Below, in pieces: positions 30,844-37,778 of a stretch of DNA of 40,059 bases. The stretch spans positions 1 through 40,059 of the forward strand of contig JAPLGS010000090.1 of the NCBI GenBank assembly GCA_026390015.1. The letters run 5' to 3'. Position 1 is the first letter of the stretch; the number at the start of each line of letters is the position of its first letter. Source of the stretch: Chloroflexota bacterium. Its GTDB lineage: Bacteria > Chloroflexota > Anaerolineae > Anaerolineales > Villigracilaceae. The translations under genes and the position numbers were made by a program. The notes under the pieces were generated by a model. The model saw only the letters and a program-made list of their open reading frames with translations. It ran no database searches and was not told the origin of the DNA.

Positions 30844-30881
30844 TTCAGCTCCATGTATTCGCTGGGTGTGATTGCAATCAT
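30840..30881 (-). CDS. 13-codon ORF bridging two genes
   Basis: MIAITPSEYMELK. Its ATG overlaps the VWA-gene stop and its stop overlaps the next start, both as ATGA. It may only be a translational relay that carries ribosomes across a 34-nt gap; the SD for the next gene (GGAG) lies within it. Confidence 0.35.
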   Translation of the reverse strand: MIAITPSEYMELK

Positions 30882-31435
30882 GCGGTTAATAGCAACGTGC
30901 GGACATCGGTCGCCAATTCTTTGACCTGCGCACTGGTCATGTTTTGACCACCGCTCGCTTTGGCAAGGCGTTTCAGGAAGTCCTGGCCAGCGCCGCCGTC
31001 TGGTCCGACAAATATCGTGTCAATGCGGTTTTTGAATTTCTTGGCTTCGAAGATTGCTTCACCTTCGCTGTCTGGTTCACCGTCGCTGATCACAATAAAG
31101 CGCATGTTGTTGATGTCGGCTTGCTTGGCAAACTTAAGCGCCTTGGCCAAATTGGTCATCTCGCCGAAGTCTGTCGGGATGCCTGCCGGGCAGAAGCGCA
31201 CATCACTGCTGAAGCTCAGTAATGCGAGTTTGCCAGGCATATCTGCTTGCAGTTTCTTAAGTTCCTCGCACGCGACTTCATAACGTGATTTCCCGTTGCG
31301 GGAGTCATTGGCGTGCATACTGCCTGACGTATCGACCAGGATTACAGCATCAGCCGATAAAAACGATTCAGCAATTGACTTGCCTGTTTGTTGTGCTACT
31401 GCGGCAATTGAGCCGGGTACGATTTGAGAGTTCAT
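30878..31435 (-). CDS. von Willebrand factor A (VWA) domain protein
   Basis: A 185-aa single-domain VWA protein. The metal-ion-dependent adhesion site is visible: DTSGS (35-39), a Thr in GEMTNLAKAL, and Asp in FIVISDGEPDS. It is cytoplasmic, since no signal or TM is present. VWA proteins scaffold complexes through a bound Mg2+. It is coupled by ATGA to the preceding short gene and close to a J-domain gene, so it may act with host chaperones or in replication complex remodelling. That link is inference. No MoxR ATPase is present. Confidence 0.88.
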   Translation of the reverse strand: MNSQIVPGSIAAVAQQTGKSIAESFLSADAVILVDTSGSMHANDSRNGKSRYEVACEELKKLQADMPGKLALLSFSSDVRFCPAGIPTDFGEMTNLAKALKFAKQADINNMRFIVISDGEPDSEGEAIFEAKKFKNRIDTIFVGPDGGAGQDFLKRLAKASGGQNMTSAQVKELATDVRTLLLTA

Positions 31436-31602
31436 AGTTTCACCTTTTCATGTTCTGAGTTGAGGATAAATAACAACTTTTCTTTGTAGAGCCACGAGGC
31501 AGAATACTGAGTAGCAATCTTTTCGGCTTCCGCCTTATCCTTTACCGAATACATGTAAAGCGGGGCAGGCGGTAACTCCGTGAGGGAATAAACGATTGTC
31601 AT
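31432..31602 (-). CDS. small hypothetical protein
   Basis: 56 codons plus stop from ATG 31602, MTIVYSLTELPPAPLYMYS and onward. The ATG overlaps the HARP-J stop (ATGA) and the stop overlaps the VWA start (ATGA). The longer frame from 31686 would overlap the upstream gene and is rejected. A TACTGAGTA site lies in its ATQY codons. Function unknown. Confidence 0.6.
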   Translation of the reverse strand: MTIVYSLTELPPAPLYMYSVKDKAEAEKIATQYSASWLYKEKLLFILNSEHEKVKL

Positions 31603-32423
31603 ACCCAGTCCTCTATAAATTTCTTTGCACCAGTCGGCCATGACACAACGAGTGTCTGCCCGGCTGAATTGCGAATATCTTCCCATGCGAAAATCTTTGA
31701 CACGTTGAACACCCCGACTGATTCAATGCCTTCGACCATCATCACGCCACAGCGCAACGGAGTGCGGTATCCATCAGATAAGCGGTCATATGAGCGATTC
31801 GCGCTTTCCTCTTTGCGTAGGCTTTGCTCAAAGGCGAGGCCGGCGTCATATCGATCGCGGTTCTTGCTCAACACATCAAAGGCGTGCTGAATTGCAAGAA
31901 ATTGTTCATTGGCGTTCGGCTCACGACAAACGTCGGGATGCCACTGGCGCACCATGCGGCGATAACCTGACTTGATTTCATCGTCGGTCGCGCCGCGTTG
32001 CACAGACAATACTGAGTAAAAAGTTGGCTGTTCATCCGGACTGGCCGGCGCATCAAAATACGCGCGCAACACCGGCTCTGGAAAAATGGCATTCCAACCA
32101 TCGTTTACCCAGCCATACGCGCTACGGTCATCAGAGCCTCGATCTTTGGTCGCGCCGATGTAACGTACTTCGATGATTTGTGATTTGATGATCGGCTTGG
32201 CGGCGACGATGCTCGGCACCAGCGGTAACTCGTTGAAGTAGATACTGCATAGGTTTTGGATCTTCGCGGCTTTGTTCGCGGCGATTCGCCAGGACTTTGT
32301 TTGCGGGTCGTATCGGCGTTCACCGGCCGGGATGGTTGCCTTGATGTCTGCGACCATGTCCGCATCGTACGGGAATGACAGCAGCAGGTCGTTACCTGAT
32401 TGGATGATTTTGCATTGAGGCAT
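31599..32423 (-). CDS. HARP-like domain fused to a J domain
   Basis: A 274-aa protein with three parts. Residues 10-62 (FPYDADMVADIKATIPAGERRYDPQTKSWRI and following) match the pattern of the HARP domain of SMARCAL1-type annealing helicases. Residues 134-195 are a J domain with the invariant HPD (162-164; YRRMVRQWHPDV), which would stimulate a host DnaK. The C-terminal 75 residues are unassigned. It is in the recombination/replication half of the operon. A likely role is chaperone-assisted remodelling at DNA forks; the fusion is unusual. A TACTGAGTA site is in FYSVLS codons. Confidence 0.82.
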   Translation of the reverse strand: MPQCKIIQSGNDLLLSFPYDADMVADIKATIPAGERRYDPQTKSWRIAANKAAKIQNLCSIYFNELPLVPSIVAAKPIIKSQIIEVRYIGATKDRGSDDRSAYGWVNDGWNAIFPEPVLRAYFDAPASPDEQPTFYSVLSVQRGATDDEIKSGYRRMVRQWHPDVCREPNANEQFLAIQHAFDVLSKNRDRYDAGLAFEQSLRKEESANRSYDRLSDGYRTPLRCGVMMVEGIESVGVFNVSKIFAWEDIRNSAGQTLVVSWPTGAKKFIEDWV

Positions 32424-32425
32424 GG

Positions 32426-32629
32426 TTACACCTTGCGGAGTTCTAGCGCGTCAATCTTCGCCTGCATTACTTCAATCTTGTATTCGAGTTTGCTGATTAC
32501 TTTCACAAGCGCATCAACGTCGTCGGCCAGTCCTTCTTCCGCCCACGTAACACGCGGAGCCTGCGGGTCTGGATTGATGTCGTGATCTGCGTTGTACTGG
32601 GCGTGTATTCTGTTCGTTGTATGTGTCAT
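32426..32629 (-). CDS. small coiled-coil protein
   Basis: 67 aa. A polar N-terminus is followed by a predicted coiled coil (DDVDALVKVISKLEYKIEVMQAKIDALEL). It is 2 bp from each neighbour, so clearly part of the operon. It may oligomerise or bind one of the adjacent proteins. No family recognised. Confidence 0.65.
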   Translation of the reverse strand: MTHTTNRIHAQYNADHDINPDPQAPRVTWAEEGLADDVDALVKVISKLEYKIEVMQAKIDALELRKV

Positions 32630-32631
32630 TG

Positions 32632-33336
32632 TTACACCTTCCTCAGCGTGATACTCGGCTCGCCTTCTTTGCGTGCTTCCTTCAGGAATGGATGGTCATT
32701 GCACCAGGCGTCCATCTTGTCGGTGTTCCATGTGACGCGACCTTTGACATAAACCGCGTGAAAGAATTGACCTTTGACACTTGATCCTGCCGCTTTGACA
32801 TCGGCTTTTATTTCGGCTTCGAGTTTCTTGATGTTGGCATCCACGTCTTGAGCCTTGCCGCGAAACTCAGCCTCAATGTCATCTTTGCGCTGATTGATCG
32901 CCGCGTATACATCGCGGGTCTGTCGGTCAATCTTTGCGCGGATCTCATTCTTGCGGGTGTTGTGGAATTGTTGCTGGCGGTTGCTGTAATCATCCAGTTC
33001 GCTTTTTATGGCGCGCTTTTCCTGCTCCACTTCGCCCATCCTGGAGATGATTTCGGCGCGCTGGCGGTCAAGTTCTGCTAGTGCATCTTTGTATTCCTGC
33101 GGGATGACCACCGACGCGATGCGCTCATTGATCTGCTTTGAAAATAGCGTGATTGAATTTCCATACTCGCTGTCGGCCTGTTCCGCTTCCTTCATTCCTT
33201 CGCTGACGATCTGCTCGATCTCTGCGGGGACTTTCACCTCGTCCAATAATTCGCGCTTGGATAATTCGAGTGCATCTTTCTGGCTGTAAAATTCCGCCAG
33301 TGTGTCAAGTTTCTGTTTGATAATTTCTTCGGTCAT
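32632..33336 (-). CDS. coiled-coil protein with conserved C-terminal domain (Gam-like context)
   Basis: A 234-aa protein. Residues 1-180 are almost continuous coiled coil. The last 48 residues (SVKGQFFHAVYVKGRVTWNTDKMDAWCNDHPFL and onward) form a compact domain found at the end of similar phage coiled-coil proteins. It sits next to RecT, where phages often encode a DNA-end-binding Gam-like protein, but I see no Gam signature. Its start is preceded by AAAGGAG and a structured non-coding region. Confidence 0.65.
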   Translation of the reverse strand: MTEEIIKQKLDTLAEFYSQKDALELSKRELLDEVKVPAEIEQIVSEGMKEAEQADSEYGNSITLFSKQINERIASVVIPQEYKDALAELDRQRAEIISRMGEVEQEKRAIKSELDDYSNRQQQFHNTRKNEIRAKIDRQTRDVYAAINQRKDDIEAEFRGKAQDVDANIKKLEAEIKADVKAAGSSVKGQFFHAVYVKGRVTWNTDKMDAWCNDHPFLKEARKEGEPSITLRKV

Positions 33337-33354
33337 GGTTGTCTCCTTTTATTT

Positions 33355-33681
33355 GTTGCCCTGCCGCTGCTACCACCCGTTAGGTTAAGACCACAGGGTT
33401 ATCAGTCACTACGGCAGGGACTTCTGAAAACGGGCGTCTCGGATGTAAAGCATGTGTTGGTTTTTTAGGATTTTGTCTACCAACCAACGTCCACAGACCA
33501 CGAGACACGCTCCCGTATCATTCGATTGTTGCCCCGCCGCTCCGCATTTACGCTGGATTATTACGGCTGTTTCCCGTACTCACGGCGGGGACTTCTGAAA
33601 CGGGTTGCGGGTTTCTACCGCATCACAGTTGGGCTTCTGCGAGAGGCCTGACTGGTCATTAACCAGCCCCGTATCATTCAA
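33355..33681. ncRNA. two tandem structured non-coding units
   Basis: This 346-bp gap (33337-33682) holds two related units (33355-33525, 33528-33681). Each has an 8-bp closing stem (CCCTGCCG/CGGCAGGG; CCCCGCCG/CGGCGGGG, a compensatory T-A to C-G change), the box ACTTCTGAAA, an ACGGG/CCCGT stem enclosing variable hairpins, and the box ATCATTC. The interior differs in sequence but again forms hairpins (GTCTCG/CGAGAC in unit 1; GCGG/CCGC and CTGGT/ACCAG in unit 2). Strand of the active RNA is unknown; the operon is leftward. No known family matched by eye. Confidence 0.6.
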
Positions 33682-33682
33682 C

Positions 33683-34456
33683 TTATCGCACGGTCACAGC
33701 GGAAAGTTTTTCGCGCACCGCGTCAACTTCTTCCTGCGTGCTGGGGATGCGTCCATCATTGGCCGCGAGAATTGCATCAGCAGGATACTGAGTCAATAAA
33801 TCGTTCAGCGGTGACACATTCACAGGCTCGGGCGTGGCCTCGATCACGTTGCCTTCGGCAGTCAAAGCGACACCGTATGCTTCTGGCATCTTCATCAGCG
33901 TGGTCATGCCGGCGGTAATATCAGGAGCGACTACATCAGCGGCAAAGCCAACAGCACGCCACATGCACATATTTTCTGGATACTTCGCCCAGCCAGAATC
34001 AGGCTTAACAAGTCCAGCCCGGTCCGCGTCGGCCATCGTAAAGCGTGCCGTGTGGGTAAATCCAGTGTTGCGGATCATCGTGCATTCGTAGCCGGTAAAC
34101 TTGCCGGCCGCATCAGCAAGGCGCGTAATCTGAATGTCGCGCATAGATTTGCTACTCAGTAGCAGTGCCATGGCTCCGCGCGGTGTTAGTGACGGTTTGC
34201 CCTGGATAATCTGCACAAATTCAAATGATGCAGTAATGGACAGTCCGATCTCATAGCCTTTCAGCATGATTGCATAGGCTTCTTCCGTGCGCATCACACC
34301 CATGAGGCGACTACGAGCGAGCACCGGCGCCATTCGGTCAAACATATCCAGCACGGACGGAGTGACAAAGCGCTCACTGGATAATTCAATTGCGGTAGTC
34401 TGTTGATCAACTACGGCAATTTCGGTTTCTTTAGTTAGTTCGAGTTTTTTAGCCAT
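33683..34456 (-). CDS. recT: RecT-family single-strand annealing protein
   Basis: A 257-aa phage recombinase. The RecT core is visible: MLKGYEIGLSITASFEFVQIIQGKPSLTPRGAMALL (about 67-102) and WAKYPENMCMWRAVGFAADVVAPDITAGM (about 156-185). It anneals complementary single strands during replication and repair. No RecE-type exonuclease is seen; the adjacent XPF-type nuclease, overlapping by 8 bp, may supply or process ends. A TACTCAGTA site lies in LLLSS codons. Confidence 0.9.
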   Translation of the reverse strand: MAKKLELTKETEIAVVDQQTTAIELSSERFVTPSVLDMFDRMAPVLARSRLMGVMRTEEAYAIMLKGYEIGLSITASFEFVQIIQGKPSLTPRGAMALLLSSKSMRDIQITRLADAAGKFTGYECTMIRNTGFTHTARFTMADADRAGLVKPDSGWAKYPENMCMWRAVGFAADVVAPDITAGMTTLMKMPEAYGVALTAEGNVIEATPEPVNVSPLNDLLTQYPADAILAANDGRIPSTQEEVDAVREKLSAVTVR

Positions 34457-35192
34457 TGGCGGCTATCTCCTTTTCAAATAGTTCAAGTGTTTGGTGTTCT
34501 TCGAGGCCGAGCAGGTTCTTAATATTGCGCCGTAGAGCCACGCCGATCGGAGCGTTTATAGTTAGATCAGTTAGTCCGATCAGCGCGTGGCCGACGTTGT
34601 TATCTGACCAGGTCAAAATATCCTGGACACGTTCAATGCCAACGCCGGGCAGGCTTGCAAGAAATGTCGCCTTGGGCCCGAGAATGTTCGCCGGTCGTGG
34701 CGGTAATAAATTCAGCACATCAGTCCGGGATCTCTTTCCGATTCGCAAAATACAATTTTCGTAATCAGCCGCGCCACCTGCAAAAACGACAAAAACCCCC
34801 ATTTCCTGAATACTGAGTACCGCACCCATAACGGACGAATACGCCCATCCTGTGACGCCGCGCTCAGTAACCACCTTGCCGTTTTTGTCCACCGTGAAAG
34901 GTTCAGTGATCACGAGATACGGCCACGAGGTAATCGGTTTACCGCTTAACTGTTGGTCGTAGCGTTCTTGCGCCATGCGGCCAAGCTGTACAAATAAACG
35001 ATCATCTTTCAGGGAGCCTAGAAAATCTTCCGGGGTCTTGCGTTCTACGAGAATGGTATGGCCATCGTCAGTAACTGCTTGCACATCGCCAGTTTCGAGA
35101 AACGTAACCATGGTCGGCAGTCCGCCAAACTTGAGGCTTTTTACTGAATCGGGTTCGCGGCTATCGATGAGGATTGCTGTTATTTGTGGCAT
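34449..35192 (-). CDS. XPF/ERCC4-type nuclease with helix-hairpin-helix
   Basis: A 247-aa protein. The N-terminal ERCC4 nuclease has IDSREP (9-14), GD (35-36) and the signature VERKTPED (49-56; ERKxxxD). A helix-hairpin-helix (about 175-200; FLASLPGVGIERVQDIL) follows and then a helical tail. This is the archaeal XPF/Hef-type minimal structure-specific endonuclease, which cuts flaps and forks. It is paired with RecT in the same operon. A TACTGAGTA site lies in VLSIQ codons. Confidence 0.87.
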   Translation of the reverse strand: MPQITAILIDSREPDSVKSLKFGGLPTMVTFLETGDVQAVTDDGHTILVERKTPEDFLGSLKDDRLFVQLGRMAQERYDQQLSGKPITSWPYLVITEPFTVDKNGKVVTERGVTGWAYSSVMGAVLSIQEMGVFVVFAGGAADYENCILRIGKRSRTDVLNLLPPRPANILGPKATFLASLPGVGIERVQDILTWSDNNVGHALIGLTDLTINAPIGVALRRNIKNLLGLEEHQTLELFEKEIAANG

Positions 35193-35326
35193 GTTTATCT
35201 CGTGGGTAAGTTGTGGGAGGCAGTCCGGCTTATTGAACCGCCTCCCGGTAAAAGGAGGATGCAGTCCCGTGAAAACCGCACCGTAGGAATTGGTATCCCT
35301 GCGCTGTGGTTTTCTTGGAGGCCGCG
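35193..35326 (-). promoter_or_regulatory. structured leader of the XPF-type nuclease gene
   Basis: 134 nt without a gene, between the 54-aa ORF and the nuclease. On either strand GGGAGGC/GCCTCCC (ends near 35216 and 35246) and CCTCC/GGAGG pair alternatively, and GAAAACCGCA pairs with TGTGGTTTTC (9 of 10 positions). GGACTGC occurs twice. This resembles an RNA switch or attenuator. No known family recognised. Confidence 0.45.
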
Positions 35327-35491
35327 CTAAGGGGCTAAGATACTGAGTAGTAATTCCAGAGCCGATTGATCATCACGTTCGCAAGCAATAGCGGCCGCGG
35401 CTTCCAAGTTTAGGTGTTCCATTTCGGGAACATACGCCGCAATCATTTCGATCGGGATTTCCGTTACTGTAACGGTCAGCGTTTCGGTCAT
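35327..35491 (-). CDS. small hypothetical acidic protein
   Basis: 54 codons plus stop, MTETLTVTVTEIPIEMIAAY and onward, ending LELLLSILAP. It starts 2 bp after the upstream stop. A beta start is followed by a helix rich in Ala and Glu. The TACTGAGTA site at 35341 is in LLS codons near the end. No family recognised. Confidence 0.6.
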   Translation of the reverse strand: MTETLTVTVTEIPIEMIAAYVPEMEHLNLEAAAAIACERDDQSALELLLSILAP

Positions 35492-35493
35492 GA

Positions 35494-36231
35494 CTATTTA
35501 TTCAGTGATGCGTTGATCAGGTCCAGCACTTCAACCGATTCGGCCGTAAAATACTTGGCCACGGACGGATAACCAGCCAGCGCAACAGTCACGGCGATTT
35601 TGGCGGCTTCAACGTTGGACGCGGACTTGGCCGCATTGGTGACGATCACCTTTAGGAAGGCCATCGCGGTCTGCTTTTCGGTGTCGGATACGTCAATCAG
35701 CACGTTCACAGATTGCGCGGACTTTCCACCAGCGGCAAGATAAGCATCACGGCAAGCCGCTTCGGTATCGTACAAAGCGACAAACTTAAAGTGACGTTCA
35801 AAGCCTTTCGGGGTGGCGGTCTTTTTGTCCGCGCCTTTTTCAAAGTACGGCTTGCCATCAACTTTTTCAACGCGGGCATATTTGCCGTTGATCTCGCGAA
35901 TATTGTCGATACCGAGTGCCTTGATGCTTTTCAGGGTAATGCCTGCCCAGTCGGCTGATTCAGCGATGTGATGATCTTCGCATGATTTGGTGTTGGTAAT
36001 ATCCTGTTCGGCAAGCGGCGCGATAAAGAGGTCAATTGCGGTAACGCGTTTGTGATCGGGATTGGTCGCGTCAAACGGGACCTTGCCAGTACCTTTTTGC
36101 AGATGGCACGCCCAGGCATTGATCTCCACCATGCCCCAGAGTTCGTACACGGGGGCGACTGGATTGGATGCGGATGCAAACGGGTCAAAATCTTCAACTA
36201 CTGTTACGGGGGTTTGTGTTGCTACTACCAT
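35494..36231 (-). CDS. hypothetical protein upstream of the recombination genes, possible DNA-binding role
   Basis: 245 aa from ATG 36231, which has AAGGAG nine bases upstream; the longer frame from 36351 overlaps the upstream gene and lacks an RBS. The centre is polar with a few strands (GMVEINAWACHLQKGTGKVP, ERHFKFVALYDTEAACRDAYLAAGG), ending in a helix. In many phages the gene before the recT block encodes a single-strand binding protein, and this has a similar size, but no OB-fold signature is evident. Treat as unknown. Confidence 0.62.
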   Translation of the reverse strand: MVVATQTPVTVVEDFDPFASASNPVAPVYELWGMVEINAWACHLQKGTGKVPFDATNPDHKRVTAIDLFIAPLAEQDITNTKSCEDHHIAESADWAGITLKSIKALGIDNIREINGKYARVEKVDGKPYFEKGADKKTATPKGFERHFKFVALYDTEAACRDAYLAAGGKSAQSVNVLIDVSDTEKQTAMAFLKVIVTNAAKSASNVEAAKIAVTVALAGYPSVAKYFTAESVEVLDLINASLNK

Positions 36232-36293
36232 GATATTTTTCTCCTTGTTATTTATGAGTGACGGGATGTTGCTACTGAGTAGGTGATGGAGGA

Positions 36294-36590
36294 TTATTCG
36301 CGTTGATTCACCTCCAAAATTTCGCCAGCGTAAATTACGAGCCGGCGCCAAAATTCGGTCTCATGGGCAATAACATCAGTTTTGTGCAGTGCAATGCTTT
36401 CGATGTCGGATGTGCCGCCGAGCGCCTGCCATGCGTTGTACATGTGATGAGCGCGCTGTTCTAAAATTTCACACATCAGATAAGCCTGGTTGATAAGGTC
36501 TGCGTCTTTGGTTTGCTCAACGAGGTCAAAGTATTTCGACCACGCGGCTTCTTTGTCTGTGCGTGCCTGTGCCAATTCGATGGGCATCAT
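36294..36590 (-). CDS. small hypothetical helical protein
   Basis: 98 aa from ATG 36590, MMPIELAQARTDKEAAWSK and onward. AGGA precedes it by nine bases and the ATG overlaps the stop of the 26-aa membrane peptide (ATGA). The longer frame from 36746 overlaps another gene and is rejected. The protein is helical with aromatic residues (HHMYNAWQALGG). No family recognised. Confidence 0.62.
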   Translation of the reverse strand: MMPIELAQARTDKEAAWSKYFDLVEQTKDADLINQAYLMCEILEQRAHHMYNAWQALGGTSDIESIALHKTDVIAHETEFWRRLVIYAGEILEVNQRE

Positions 36591-36667
36591 TTGTTGAAGT
36601 CCTGATAATCTTTTATGGATATCGGGATAAGCACTAAGATGATGAGGATGATTCCGAGTAAAGACAT
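36587..36667 (-). CDS. 26-aa single-TM peptide
   Basis: MSLLGIILIILVLIPISI then KDYQDFNK. A hydrophobic run of about 16 residues makes a membrane helix. The ATG is 2 bp after the upstream stop and the stop overlaps the next start (ATGA), indicating translation in a relay. Mini-membrane peptides in early operons sometimes change host membrane or protease behaviour; function unknown here. Confidence 0.55.
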   Translation of the reverse strand: MSLLGIILIILVLIPISIKDYQDFNK

Positions 36668-36669
36668 GG

Positions 36670-37059
36670 CTACGCTCGCTTTGGCTGAATGCCGTAGTAG
36701 CCGCGGATGATCGTGTCGGCATTACGCTTTGACTTGGGGTGTGCAATTCCGAGTTCCATCAGCGCGGATGTGATCCTGCGGTTATCAAACTGCGTTTCGT
36801 TCATGGTCTTCAGGTCGCGCAGGATGGTCTGGATTTCGTTGGTCGCCGTCCAAATTTGCTGATTGGCGGGGTCGATGTGGAAATTCTCAGTCAGTGCGCT
36901 GATCAGCACTTCGTCAGCCTTGAATTTCTCTGCGATCTGTGCGATGCTGATCTTGGTGCCACTCAGTAGCGCCTTCAAAACTTCCACGGAGCCGTAAACG
37001 ATCACGGTTTCTTTGGTTTCTTCGTCTTCAACGGTCACACTTATATTCAACGGGGTCAC
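36670..37059 (-). CDS. hypothetical protein with winged-helix-like C-terminus
   Basis: 129 aa from GTG 37059 with AAAGGAG six bases upstream. The N-terminal strand TPLNISVTVEDEETKETVIVYG is followed by helices; the C-terminal segment (RRITSALMELGIAHPKSKRNADTIIRGYYGI) resembles the winged-helix tail seen at the end of some phage helicase/primase (DUF3631-like) proteins. It may be an early DNA-binding regulator. Function inferred only. Confidence 0.6.
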   Translation of the reverse strand: MTPLNISVTVEDEETKETVIVYGSVEVLKALLSGTKISIAQIAEKFKADEVLISALTENFHIDPANQQIWTATNEIQTILRDLKTMNETQFDNRRITSALMELGIAHPKSKRNADTIIRGYYGIQPKRA

Positions 37060-37083
37060 GGTATTCTCCTTTACACTTTTGTG

Positions 37084-37293
37084 CTATTTCTTGCCAGATT
37101 TTTGGGATAAAACTGTCTGGATATTGCTTACGTGGCGGTTCAAAACATCATTCACGCCCGCTTCATCCGCAAATATCAAGTCGATCAGCACGGACTGGCG
37201 AATTTGCGTTTTTTCAGCAAGGCGCTTAATTTTGGATAAAGTTGATGCACGGATGAAAAAACCAGCCTTTACTTTGTTTTCTGTTTGTGCCAT
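37084..37293 (-). CDS. ribbon-helix-helix (Arc/CopG-type) early regulator
   Basis: 69 aa. A beta strand (KVKAGFFIRAS) precedes two helices (TLSKIKRLAEKTQIRQSVLIDLIFADEAG), the RHH pattern; the protein would dimerise and bind DNA through the strand. It is the first gene of the leftward early operon with AAAGGA before ATG 37293. Analogous to Cro/Arc-type early repressors in position, so it may regulate the divergent promoter region. Inference from place and fold. Confidence 0.75.
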   Translation of the reverse strand: MAQTENKVKAGFFIRASTLSKIKRLAEKTQIRQSVLIDLIFADEAGVNDVLNRHVSNIQTVLSQKSGKK

Positions 37294-37334
37294 AGTTGTC
37301 CTTTCTGTGAGAGTGGGAGATTGCTTATCTTTTT

Positions 37335-37382
37335 ATTATACGGCTACTTCGTAGATTATACGACTTATCCGTTGTTTGTCAA
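37335..37382 (-). promoter_or_regulatory. leftward early promoter with direct repeats
   Basis: Minus strand TTGACA (37382-37377) and TATAAT (37360-37355) are 16 bp apart, a near-ideal promoter for the early operon starting near 37349. A second CGTATAAT lies 20 bp downstream (37340-37335). The repeated CGTATAAT blocks overlapping the -10 look like operator half-sites. No TACTSAGTA copy lies here, only a GAGTA half-site. Confidence 0.8.
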
Positions 37383-37412
37383 GAGTATCGTATCTTTTTC
37401 GTGAATATTCGT

Positions 37413-37418
37413 TATAAT
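37413..37418 (+). promoter_or_regulatory. -10 box of the repressor, leaderless transcript
   Basis: TATAAT at 37413-37418 puts the expected start at about 37425, which is the A of the repressor ATG. No convincing -35 is present. A leaderless mRNA like that of lambda cI from PRM is likely, perhaps with activation by a bound regulator in the upstream repeats. Confidence 0.6.
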
Positions 37419-37424
37419 GAATTT

Positions 37425-37778
37425 ATGAGCTTCAAGGAATTTTTGTTCGAAAAGTTTTTAGACTGGCAAAGAGAAGTAGGGCGTAAATCTCAAAAGGATT
37501 TTGCCGAATATCTTGGAGTTCCCCCTACGTCTTATTCGACTTGGATAAATACAAACTCAAAGCCTGGCGATGAGTACATTCCGATTCTTGCAAAAAAATT
37601 AGGAGATGAGGTTTACGATATTTTAGGCAGAGCGCGTCCTTTATCCCCCGTAAAGCAAAAGTTATTCAACTGGATCAACAACCTGTCAGAAACAGAAGCC
37701 GAAAAACGAATAAAAGAAATTGAATCCGCCCAACAAACTAACCCGGTGCTAAGCGGGAAACCTAAAAAAGCAAAATGA
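37425..37778 (+). CDS. HTH (XRE/Cro-CI type) repressor
   Basis: 117 aa from ATG 37425. The N-terminal HTH is SQKDFAEYLGVPPTSYSTWINTNSKPG (about 23-49), a classic XRE fold; the C-terminus is helical and charged (ETEAEKRIKEIESAQQ). There is no S24 peptidase domain, so induction would not be by RecA-type self-cleavage. It is divergent from the early operon and coupled (ATGA) to a membrane protein. It most likely maintains lysogeny by binding the repeats in 37335-37400. Confidence 0.85.
   Translation: MSFKEFLFEKFLDWQREVGRKSQKDFAEYLGVPPTSYSTWINTNSKPGDEYIPILAKKLGDEVYDILGRARPLSPVKQKLFNWINNLSETEAEKRIKEIESAQQTNPVLSGKPKKAK

Noticed and set aside
32632-33336. Gam host-nuclease inhibitor
   Set aside because: Context fits, but no Gam sequence signature can be seen; left as coiled-coil protein.
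33517-33681. Tiny leftward ORFs (MIRERVSW..., MIRGWLM...) starting in the ATGATACGGG boxes
   Set aside because: 14 and 20 codons, no SD, and the start codons are locked in the conserved stems; RNA structure explains the conservation better.
36294-36746. 150-aa version of the small helical protein
   Set aside because: The first 52 codons overlap the upstream gene and the membrane peptide in another frame; SD and ATGA coupling support ATG 36590.
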